This document shows positions 52,999 through 60,647 of a stretch of DNA of 64,000 nucleotides, one piece after another (the first letter of the stretch is position 1; each line of letters starts with the position of its first letter). The position numbers were made by a program, and so were the translations under genes. Origin of the DNA: Bog-473 sp963781955 (lineage in GTDB: Bacteria > Actinomycetota > Acidimicrobiia > Acidimicrobiales > RAAP-2); contig CAWAHU010000001.1 in assembly GCA_963781955.1 (NCBI GenBank), positions 620,001 to 684,000 on the forward strand, in the 5' to 3' direction. The notes beneath the pieces were generated by a model. The model saw nothing but the letters and a program-made list of their open reading frames with translations, ran no database searches and was not told the origin of the DNA.

Positions 52999-53890
52999 GC
53001 TGCCCGAGGTGGAGACCCTGCGCCAGGACCTGGCGCGCGAGGTCGTGGGGCGCAAGATCAAATCCGTCACGGTGGGCAACGGCCGGTCGGTACGGCGCCA
53101 CCCCTCCGCGAAGCAGTTCCGGTCGCTGCTCGAGGGCCGCACCATCAAGGCGGTCGGCCGCCTGGGCAAGTACCTGCTGCTCACCCTGGACAACGGGGAC
53201 ACCCTGGTGGTGCACCTCGGCATGAGCGGCCAGCTCCTCCGTGTGAAGTCGGCCAAGGGCCCCAAGCCCAAGCACACCCACGTGGTGATCACGTTCACCC
53301 AGGGCGGGGAGCTCCGCTACGTCGACCCGCGTACCTTCGGCGAGCTGTTCGTGTCCACGCCGCCCCTCAAGGCGGACGGCACGCCGCTGAGCCCCGTCTC
53401 GGGGACCCCGGGGGGAGACGGGGCCGCCATCCGCAAGGCCATCCCCGAGCTCGCCCACCTCGGCTTCGACCCCATCGAGGACCTGATGAGCTGGGACCGC
53501 TTCGGCGCGCTCCTGCACCAGCACCACGCCGGGATCAAGTCCCTCCTCATGGACCAGAGCTTCACCGCCGGCATCGGGAACCTGTACTCCGACGAGATGC
53601 TCTACCAGGCCGGTCTGCGCTACGACCGGACGGCGGACTCGCTCACGGCTACCGAGGTGCGCCGCCTGTACCGGGCCATCGTCGAGACGCTGGCCGACGC
53701 CATCAAGCACCGGGGCTCCTCGCTGGCCGACGAGCAGTACCGCGACCTCTTCGGCGAGCTGGGAGACTTCCAGGGCTCGCACCAGGTCTACGACCGCGAG
53801 GGCGAGCCCTGCCGCAGGTGCCGCAACCTGATCGTGCGGGTCAAGACGGGCGGGCGGTCCGCCTACTTCTGCGAGCATTGCCAGGTTTGA
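52991..53890 (+). CDS. mutM: formamidopyrimidine-DNA glycosylase
   Basis: Removes 8-oxoguanine and FaPy lesions. A 299-residue enzyme with the Pro1-Glu2 catalytic start MPELPEVETLRQDL, DPRTFGELFV, QSFTAGIGNLYSDEMLY, and the C-terminal zinc finger CRRCRNLIVRVKTGGRSAYFCEHCQ (given as CRRC...CEHC). A roughly 15-residue insertion (about 122-145, Pro/Gly/Thr-rich) lengthens it over E. coli (269). GTG 52991 overlaps the rnc stop by 8 nt. Confidence 0.94.
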   Translation: MPELPEVETLRQDLAREVVGRKIKSVTVGNGRSVRRHPSAKQFRSLLEGRTIKAVGRLGKYLLLTLDNGDTLVVHLGMSGQLLRVKSAKGPKPKHTHVVITFTQGGELRYVDPRTFGELFVSTPPLKADGTPLSPVSGTPGGDGAAIRKAIPELAHLGFDPIEDLMSWDRFGALLHQHHAGIKSLLMDQSFTAGIGNLYSDEMLYQAGLRYDRTADSLTATEVRRLYRAIVETLADAIKHRGSSLADEQYRDLFGELGDFQGSHQVYDREGEPCRRCRNLIVRVKTGGRSAYFCEHCQV

Positions 53891-53988
53891 CCGGGCCGGC
53901 CGTCGAGGCTCGTCAGGCCCGCCGGGCCGGGCCGGGCCCGTCAGCCCGCGGGGGCCGCCGGCAGGCCCCTCGGTGTCCGGGCACCTTG

Positions 53989-53994
53989 TAACGT
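53989..53994 (+). promoter_or_regulatory. -10 box of leaderless smc
   Basis: TAACGT, 8 nt before ATG 54003. The preceding 110 bp is a GC-rich, self-complementary GGGCC/GGCCC stretch. Confidence 0.45.
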
Positions 53995-54002
53995 CGCTCG
54001 GG

Positions 54003-57000
54003 ATGTTTCTCAAGTCGCTCAGCATGAAGGGGTTCAAGTCCTTCGCCGACCCGACCGTGCTGGAGTTCGAGCCCGGGATCACCGTGGTCGTTGGCCCCAA
54101 CGGCAGTGGCAAGTCCAACGTGGTCGACGCCGTGACCTGGGTCCTGGGCGCCCAGGGGCCGCGATCCTTGCGCTCGGCGAAGATGGAGGACGTCATCTTC
54201 GCTGGCACCTCGTCGCGGCCGCCGCTCGGGCGGGCCGAGGTCTCGCTCACCATCGACAACTCCTCGGGCAAGCTCCCGATGGAATTCTCCGAGGTGACGA
54301 TCACCCGTACGCTGTTCCGCTCGGGGGAGTCGGAGTACGCCATCAACGGGGCGCCTTGCCGGCTGCTCGACATCCAGGAGCTGTTGAGCGACTCGGGTGT
54401 GGGCCGCCAGCAACACATGATCATCGGGCAGGGCCAGCTCGACACGGTGCTCAACGCCCGGCCTGAGGACCGGCGGGCCATCATCGAGGAGGCGGCGGGT
54501 GTGCTCAAGCACCGCCGCCGCCGCGAGCGGGCCGAGCGACGCCTGGCCGCCACGGCGGAGAACCTCGAGCGGCTGGGCGACCTCGTACGCGAGGTGCGGC
54601 GCCAGATCCGCCCTCTCGAGCGCCAGGCTGCCGCGGCGCGTTCGCACGACGCGGTGGTCACGGAGCTGCTCGCCGTACGTCGCTACCTGGCCGGCGCCGA
54701 GTTGGCCGACCTGACCGCCCGCCGACGCAACGCGGCGACGAACATGGCCGTGTGCCGCGACGAGGAGCACGAGCTGCACGCCGCCCTGGAGCAATTGGAG
54801 GCCGAGACGACCTCGACCACGGCCGAGCTCTCCTCGCGCCGAGAGGAGGATCTGGCCAACGCGCTCGGCCGGGTGCAGGGCCTCGTCGAGCGGGCCCGGG
54901 GGTTGTCGGGCGTGCTGCGCGAGCGCTCGCGGGGCGTGGTGGCCGCGCTGGACGCGGCCGCGGACGTCGACGTGGTCTCCACCCTCGAGGCCGAGGGGGC
55001 CCATCTCTCCGCCGAGCTGGCCGCCGCCGAGGCCGAGGACACCGCCGGAGGCGCGCCCGAGCGGGCCGAACTCACCGCGCTGGGAGCCGAGCTCGACGCC
55101 GAGGGCGAGGCGTTCGCGGCCCGCTGGTCCGACGTGCTCGCCGGGTTCCCCGATCCCGAGCAGGCACTGGCCCGCGCCCGGGCGCGCAACGACCTGGTGG
55201 CCCGCTCCGCCGCGCGTGAGCAGGAGGACATCGACGCGCTCGGTGCCCGAGTGACGGCGCTCGAGCAGGGGAACGCTGGCGCGGCGGTGCGGGCTGACCT
55301 GCTGGCCCAGGCGGCGGCCGAGCTCGAGGAGGCGACGGCAGCGCTCGAGGCCGACCTGACTGCCCGCTCGGCCGAGCTCGAGGCCTCGGCTCAGGCGGCC
55401 GAGCGAGCGCAGGCCGAGGCGGACGAGGCCGTTGACGCCGGCCACCGCACCGCGGCGCGCGCCGAGGCGCTGGAGCGCGCGCTGGCCGACCTGCAGGGCG
55501 CGGGCGGGCGCGAGCTGCTCCGCGAGGTGGACGGGGTGGTGGGCTCGTTGGTGGACCTCGTCGAGATCGATGACGGATGGGACGCCGCCTTCGAGGCCGC
55601 GGCGGGTGCAGGCGTGGCCGCCGTCGTCGTGGACGGGCGTACGTCGGCGCGCACCGCGCTGGCCAAGCTGCGCGAACGCGGGGTCACCGGCGCCGTCCTG
55701 GCACCGCGCCACGAGGCGACCGGTGGCGCTCCCGACCTGCCGCCGGGCAGCAGCGCCGAGGCGGTCCGCCGCCACGTCCGGGTCCGGCGGGGTGGCGCGG
55801 TGGCCGAGTCCGTGCTCGACACCCTGGTCGGGCGGGCCGTGCGGGTCGACGGCTGGGAGGAGGCGATCGACCTGTCGCTCGCCCGTGACGACTTGATCGT
55901 GGTGACCCCCGAGGGCGACCGCTTCGCTGCCACCGGCTGGCGGGTGCGCTCGGGCACCGGCGTGGTGACGGCAGCGGCGGTCGAAGAGGCGCGGCGCCGG
56001 GCCGAGGAGGCCGCAGTGGCTGCCGAGCTGGCGCGGGCCCGCCTGACCGAAGCCCGGATCGCGCTGGGCCGGGCCCGTGACGGGCGCGCGGCGGCGGAGC
56101 GCGCCGTGGACCGCCACGTGGCCGCCTGCGAGGCGGCACGCGCCGACGTGCAGCGCGCGGCCGCCGAGCAACGCCGCCTGACCGATGAGCTCGAAGACGC
56201 GCGCGGCTCGGTGGGGGCGGCCCAGCACCGACTGGCCGAGGTGACCGCCGAGGAGGCGGAGTTGGCCCGGACGCTGCCGCGGATCGCCGACGCGCTCGCC
56301 GAGTGGCGGGCCTTCGAGGAGCGGCGGGCCGAGGTGGCCACCCGGAGCCAGGAGCTCGAGGTCCGCGTGGCCGGCGTGGCCGAACGGCGCCGTGTCCTCG
56401 CTGAGAGGCTGGCCGAAGTCGAACGGCGCCTGGCCGGCCATGCCGAGGAGCGAGCCACCGCCGCATCGCGCCGCGAGCGGTTGGAGGCCGAGGGCCGGGC
56501 CTTGACCCGTCTCGAGGCCGTGGTGGCGGCGGAGCACGCACGTCTCGACGGCGTGTTCGAGTCGCTGCGCCACGACTACCAGGACCAAGTCGACGCCGTG
56601 CGCGCCGGTGGTGAGCGCCTCGAGCAGCTGCGCCAGGACCGCCACACCGCCGAGCAACGCCTCGACGCGGTGCGCAACCGGACCCGTGCCCTCGACCTCG
56701 AGCTCAACGAGGTGGACCTGCGCACCGAGACGCTGCACGAGCACATCGCACGGGAGCTCGGCGCGGCCCCCGAGGAGCTCGTGGACGTGCCCGTGCCCGA
56801 GGTGCCCGAGGGCACGACGCACGCCCGTCACGCCGAGGAGCTCGAGCGCAAGCTGGCCGCGCTCGGCCCCGTGAACCCGCTGGCACTCGAGGAGCTCTCC
56901 GTGCTCGAGGAGCGTCACAAGGAGCTCGAGGCGCAGGTCGACGACGTGCGGGGCGCCCGCCGGGAGCTGCACGAAGTGGTCCGCACCCTCGACCAGGAGA

Positions 57001-57497
57001 TCATGACCTCGTTCGCCTCGGCGGCGGCCGACGTCAACGAGCACTTCTCGGCGCTCATCGCCATGCTGTTCCCCGGCGGCACCGGCCGCCTCCTGCTGCT
57101 CGACCCCGACGACCTGCTGAACACCGGCGTGGAGATCGAGGTGCGCCCGGCTGGACGCAACGTGCGGCGGGTCTCGCTGCTCTCGGGCGGCGAGCGCTCG
57201 ATGGCCGCGCTGGCCTTCCTCTTCGCCGTGTTCCGCAGCCGGCCTTCGCCCTTCTACATGATGGACGAGGTCGAGGCCGCCCTCGACGACGTGAACCTGA
57301 GCCGCTTCCTCACGCTCGTCCACGAGTTCCGCGACGAGGCGCAGCTTCTCATCGTGAGCCACCAGAAGCGCACGATGGAGACCGGCGACGCGCTTTACGG
57401 CGTGACCATGGCGCCGGGCGGATCGTCGCAGGTGATCAGCCAGAAGGTGGCCAAGGACCGCGACGAGGACCACGACAAGGAGCGCGAGCCGGCCTGA
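54003..57497 (+). CDS. smc: chromosome segregation ATPase SMC
   Basis: A 1164-residue SMC protein: Walker A GPNGSGKSN at 31-39, Q-loop region VTWVLGAQGPRSLRS, long coiled coil (about 170-500), hinge (about 500-620, VDGVVGSLVDLVEIDDGW; VVDGRTSARTALAKLRERG), return coiled coil rich in Glu/Arg/Ala, and C-terminal head with signature LLSGGERSMAALAF and Walker B FYMMDEVEAALDD. It compacts and individualises chromosomes with ScpA/ScpB, which are not in this window. ATG 54003 is the family start. Its stop overlaps the next small ORF by 1 nt. Confidence 0.96.
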   Translation: MFLKSLSMKGFKSFADPTVLEFEPGITVVVGPNGSGKSNVVDAVTWVLGAQGPRSLRSAKMEDVIFAGTSSRPPLGRAEVSLTIDNSSGKLPMEFSEVTITRTLFRSGESEYAINGAPCRLLDIQELLSDSGVGRQQHMIIGQGQLDTVLNARPEDRRAIIEEAAGVLKHRRRRERAERRLAATAENLERLGDLVREVRRQIRPLERQAAAARSHDAVVTELLAVRRYLAGAELADLTARRRNAATNMAVCRDEEHELHAALEQLEAETTSTTAELSSRREEDLANALGRVQGLVERARGLSGVLRERSRGVVAALDAAADVDVVSTLEAEGAHLSAELAAAEAEDTAGGAPERAELTALGAELDAEGEAFAARWSDVLAGFPDPEQALARARARNDLVARSAAREQEDIDALGARVTALEQGNAGAAVRADLLAQAAAELEEATAALEADLTARSAELEASAQAAERAQAEADEAVDAGHRTAARAEALERALADLQGAGGRELLREVDGVVGSLVDLVEIDDGWDAAFEAAAGAGVAAVVVDGRTSARTALAKLRERGVTGAVLAPRHEATGGAPDLPPGSSAEAVRRHVRVRRGGAVAESVLDTLVGRAVRVDGWEEAIDLSLARDDLIVVTPEGDRFAATGWRVRSGTGVVTAAAVEEARRRAEEAAVAAELARARLTEARIALGRARDGRAAAERAVDRHVAACEAARADVQRAAAEQRRLTDELEDARGSVGAAQHRLAEVTAEEAELARTLPRIADALAEWRAFEERRAEVATRSQELEVRVAGVAERRRVLAERLAEVERRLAGHAEERATAASRRERLEAEGRALTRLEAVVAAEHARLDGVFESLRHDYQDQVDAVRAGGERLEQLRQDRHTAEQRLDAVRNRTRALDLELNEVDLRTETLHEHIARELGAAPEELVDVPVPEVPEGTTHARHAEELERKLAALGPVNPLALEELSVLEERHKELEAQVDDVRGARRELHEVVRTLDQEIMTSFASAAADVNEHFSALIAMLFPGGTGRLLLLDPDDLLNTGVEIEVRPAGRNVRRVSLLSGGERSMAALAFLFAVFRSRPSPFYMMDEVEAALDDVNLSRFLTLVHEFRDEAQLLIVSHQKRTMETGDALYGVTMAPGGSSQVISQKVAKDRDEDHDKEREPA

Positions 57498-57664
57498 TGC
57501 TGACAGTCGCCTTCATCGCCATCGCCATCCTCGTGGTGGTCATGGCCGTCACGCGCATGTCGGCCTCCCGCCATCGGATGGACGAGTACGACGAGTACGA
57601 CCAGTACGACGCGCATCCGGACGCCTACACACCCGACGACACCGACGGAGGTACCCCGCCATGA
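57497..57664 (+). CDS. 55-residue single-helix membrane micro-protein
   Basis: ATG 57497 overlaps the smc stop (TGATG) and the stop overlaps the next ATG (ATGA), so it is positioned to be translated by coupling. The protein has one membrane helix (LTVAFIAIAILVVVMAV) followed by a basic stretch and an acidic tail with a DEYDEYDQYDA repeat. I recognise no family. Strong third-position GC and the seamless spacing support it as a real gene. Confidence 0.6.
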   Translation: MLTVAFIAIAILVVVMAVTRMSASRHRMDEYDEYDQYDAHPDAYTPDDTDGGTPP

Positions 57665-57822
57665 TCGCCACCCAGGTCGGCACCATCATCATCTTGGTCA
57701 TCGTGGTGGCCGTCATCGCCGTGGTCGCCGGCGGCATCGCGGCCGGCCGCTCGAAGACCTCGAAGAAGGAGAGCAGCACCGGCGCCGCGCCCGACAAGGG
57801 CCCCGGGGACCCCCCGGCATGA
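57661..57822 (+). CDS. 53-residue micro-protein duplicating the FtsY membrane anchor
   Basis: The first 30 residues (MIATQVGTIIILVIVVAVIA then VVAGGIAAGR) match the FtsY N-terminus at 25 of 30 positions, and the DNA copies 158 nt apart are about five-sixths identical by eye. After the helix the copies diverge: this one ends in a Lys/Ser-rich then Gly/Pro tail and a stop. Both junctions are ATGA overlaps. It looks like a tandem duplication of the FtsY anchor now expressed alone. It might compete for or modulate FtsY membrane sites, or only serve translational coupling. Confidence 0.7.
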   Translation: MIATQVGTIIILVIVVAVIAVVAGGIAAGRSKTSKKESSTGAAPDKGPGDPPA

Positions 57823-59009
57823 TCGCCACCCAAGTGGGCACCATCCTCATCCTGGTCATCGTGGTGGCCGTGCTGGCCATCGCGATCGGTGGCATCGCGG
57901 CCGGCCGTGCCCGGCGCCGCACGGGGGGCGCCCCGCCGGCTCCGCCCGCACGACCGCCGGCACCGCCGCCGAAGGCGGCCCCGCCCACGGGCGCGCCGCC
58001 GGCGGCCGTGGAGGCGCCCGAGGCTCCCGTCGCCGAGGCTCCCGTCGCCGAGGCCCCCCCTGCCGAACCGGAGGGGCCGGCGGTCGAGGCCGCACCGGCG
58101 CCCCCGACCTACCGCAGCCGCCTGGGCGGTGTGCGCGGCCTGTTCAGCGGGGCCGTCTCGGCCCTGCGTTCCGGGAAGGTCGACGCCGCCACCTGGGACT
58201 CCCTCGAGGAGGCGCTCATCCGGGCCGACGTCGGCGTGGCCACGGCGGACGCGCTGCTGACGGACCTCCGCGGCCGGGTTACGGCCAACGAGCTCAAGGG
58301 TGGCGACGACCTGCTGACTGCACTCGGAGGTTCCATCCGGACGCTGCTCGATACGTCGGCGTCACGCTCGCTGCACTTCGACGGCACTCCCGGCGCGCCA
58401 GACGTGTGGCTCATCGTCGGTGTGAACGGGGTGGGCAAGACCACCACGATCGGCAAGTTGGCCCGGCGGGAGTCGTCCGCCGGTCGTTCGGTGCTGCTGG
58501 CCGCCGGCGACACGTTCCGGGCCGCCGCGGCCGACCAGCTCGCCGCCTGGGCCGAGCGCACCGGCACCGAGATCGTGCGTGGCGCGGAGGGTGGTGACCC
58601 GAGCGCCATCGTGTTCGACGCCGTCCAACGCGCTGCGGCGCGCGGCAACGACCTCGTGCTTGCGGACACGGCCGGGCGGTTGCACACGAAGGTCAACCTC
58701 GTTGAGGAGCTCAAGAAGATCCGGCGCGTGGCCGGCCGCGAGCCGGGCAACGTCACCGAGGTGCTCCTCGTGCTCGACGCCACTACGGGCCAGAACGCAC
58801 TGGCCCAGGCGCGGCAGTTCACCGAGGCGGTGGACGTGACGGGGATCGTGCTGACCAAGCTGGATGGCACGGCCAAGGGTGGCATCGTGATCGCCGTCCA
58901 GCGCGAGCTCGGGCTGCCGGTCAAGCTCGTCGGCCTGGGTGAAGGGCCCGATGACCTCGTCGAGTTCGACCCCGATGCGTTCGTCGACGCCTTGTTCGCG
59001 AACGACTGA
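57819..59009 (+). CDS. ftsY: signal recognition particle receptor FtsY
   Basis: The SRP receptor GTPase that docks ribosome-SRP complexes at the membrane. A 396-residue protein: N-terminal membrane helix (about 7-27), an Ala/Pro/Glu-rich linker (35-96), N domain (about 100-185, SALRSGKVDAATWDSLEEAL), and NG GTPase with G1 GVNGVGKTTT at 201-210, DTFRAAAADQL, G3 DTAGR at 283 and G4 TKLDG at 346. A real membrane helix instead of an amphipathic anchor is normal in actinobacteria. ATG 57819 overlaps the preceding stop by 4 nt. Confidence 0.95.
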   Translation: MIATQVGTILILVIVVAVLAIAIGGIAAGRARRRTGGAPPAPPARPPAPPPKAAPPTGAPPAAVEAPEAPVAEAPVAEAPPAEPEGPAVEAAPAPPTYRSRLGGVRGLFSGAVSALRSGKVDAATWDSLEEALIRADVGVATADALLTDLRGRVTANELKGGDDLLTALGGSIRTLLDTSASRSLHFDGTPGAPDVWLIVGVNGVGKTTTIGKLARRESSAGRSVLLAAGDTFRAAAADQLAAWAERTGTEIVRGAEGGDPSAIVFDAVQRAAARGNDLVLADTAGRLHTKVNLVEELKKIRRVAGREPGNVTEVLLVLDATTGQNALAQARQFTEAVDVTGIVLTKLDGTAKGGIVIAVQRELGLPVKLVGLGEGPDDLVEFDPDAFVDALFAND

Positions 59010-59058
59010 GTCGTCGACGGACCACTGTGTCGTAGACGGACCGACGAAGGGAGCGACC

Positions 59059-59403
59059 ATGAGCGACGGAACAACCACGGTGAACGGCAACGGCACGTCG
59101 CACGCCGTAGCGCAGGAGACCTCCGTGAACCGGACGCCGGCGGAGCAGGAGCAGCGGGAACCCGTAGACCACGGCGTTGTCGCCGGGCGGCCTCCTCTGA
59201 CCGACCAGCAGAAGGTCATCCTCGGCATCTCACTCGTCGTGCACGCGGTCATCGTGGTGTTCACGCTGCGCGACCTGCGCCGCCGCCCGGCTGACGCGGT
59301 GCGAGGACCCAAGTGGATGTGGGGTGTCGCCGCCACCCTCAATACCTCCGGGTCGGCCGCCTACTGGATCTTCGGCCGCCGGCGCGGGAGTCGGACTCAC
59401 TGA
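59059..59403 (+). CDS. PLDc_N-like membrane protein
   Basis: A 114-residue protein with AAGGGAG upstream of ATG 59059. The N-terminal 45 residues are polar and low complexity. Then come a membrane helix (ILGISLVVHAVIVVFTL), RDLRRRP, a WMWGV segment and a second helix ending AAYWIFGRRRG. The helix / W...W / YxxxGRR layout is that of phospholipase-D N-terminal (PLDc_N) domains, found alone in many small actinobacterial proteins of unknown role. Confidence 0.7.
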   Translation: MSDGTTTVNGNGTSHAVAQETSVNRTPAEQEQREPVDHGVVAGRPPLTDQQKVILGISLVVHAVIVVFTLRDLRRRPADAVRGPKWMWGVAATLNTSGSAAYWIFGRRRGSRTH

Positions 59404-59617
59404 GCGGCGGGCGCGGCGCCTCGAACACTGGCATCGCCCGGCCTGTGCGCGTCGGCACCCGGACCCGGCTGCGTGCGCGATGCCGGTGGCTCGCCACCTG
59501 ATCCGCCCGTCGGTGAGGACTTTCGGCCCTAAGAACCCCGCTGCCACGGTGCGAGGCTCGGTGTGGAAGTAGCACCGTTCGGAGGTCGTGAGGCTTAACC
59601 GACCGGAGAGGACACCC
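59404..59617. other. intergenic gap
   Basis: About 214 bp after the PLDc_N gene. It ends with GGAGAGG before ATG 59618. I see no RNA gene, clear promoter or strong hairpin in it. Confidence 0.4.
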
Positions 59618-60647
59618 ATGGGATCGGATCGCCCTGGACACGGGAGTCGTCAGGGCAGGTCCGCTTCGCCGGACCGAATCCCCACGGTCAGGCCGTCACC
59701 CGGCTGGTACCCCGATCCTGATCGCACCGGTCGCTGGCGGTTCTGGGACGGGGCGCGGTGGCTGCCTCCCGAGAGCATGCAGTCGACCGCCGCCGTCCCG
59801 CCGCCAACGGCCGGGTGGTATCCAGATCCTGAGAACCCCAGAAGGGTGCGCTGGTGGGACGGCCGATGGAGCGAGTGGGTGCACGATGTCGCGGCCCTTC
59901 CCGAGCAGTCGCGCACGCCCGCAGTCGAACGGGGCGACGAGTCGCGGGCTGTCATCAGAGCGTTCCTGGAGGACCAACGACGCCAGGGCGTGGTCTCGGG
60001 GGAGGAGTACGCGCGTCTCGGTGCGGCCGTGAACGCCTGGGGCCTCGAGGTCGCTGTGAAGGAGGCCCCTTCAGTCGGTCCCCGTCCGGCTGAGGTCGTC
60101 GAGCCGGTCGCGTCGGAAGCCCTGACGCCTCCCGAGTCGACAGCGGAGCCAGCCGCGGGGTCGGCCGTCGCGTTGCGAGAGCAGCCGGCGGTCCCCCCAC
60201 CACCCCCGCTCCCCGCGGCGAGACCCCGGGAGGTGCAGCGGCAGCCCAGTGCTCTCGGGCGCTGGTGGGCCTCCCGACGGCGCGAGCTGTCGGCCGACCT
60301 CACGGTCCACGGCCTCGCCTACCTCGGGGTCGTCGCCTTGTTCATCGGCGTGACCGGCTTCGTCGCGTTCGCATTCGGGTCGGTGACCAGCCAACTCCGT
60401 CCGGTGGCCGAGCTGCTCGTCCCAGCAACGCTGTTCCTGGCGGCATGGTTCCTCCGCCGGCGCGGCGCCCTCTTCGTGAGCAGCGCCGTCGAGATTCTCG
60501 CCGGCGCTGTGCTGGCCCTGATGTTCGTCACGGCCCTGGTCGACTCGACGTGGCCCGACGCGACAGGCGGGACGCTCGTGGCCGCGCTCGTGGTCGTGTT
60601 CGCAGCGCTCAGCGGTCTCTACACGCTCGGTGGCGCGACGTCGTCCC
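59618..60647 (+). CDS. DUF2510 membrane protein, 5' part before a frameshift
   Basis: GGAGAGG precedes ATG 59618. Two DUF2510 segments open the protein: GWYPDPDRTGRWRFWDGARW at 29-48 and GWYPDPENPRRVRWWDGRWS at 67-86. A SHOCT-like helix pair (AVIRAFLEDQRRQGVVSGEEY) and a Pro-rich linker follow, then membrane helices from about residue 220. As read, the frame continues to 61207, but after about 60645 it turns Arg/Gly/Pro-rich and loses third-position GC bias. Skipping one C of the CCC run at 60645-60647 joins it to the following long frame. The two parts are almost certainly one gene in origin. Confidence 0.75.

Noticed and set aside
53913..57473. A reverse-strand ORF of about 1,180 codons opposite smc
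   Set aside because: It mirrors the high third-position GC of smc. The translation is His/Gly/Arg/Leu low-complexity with no family motif, whereas smc has all ATPase motifs.
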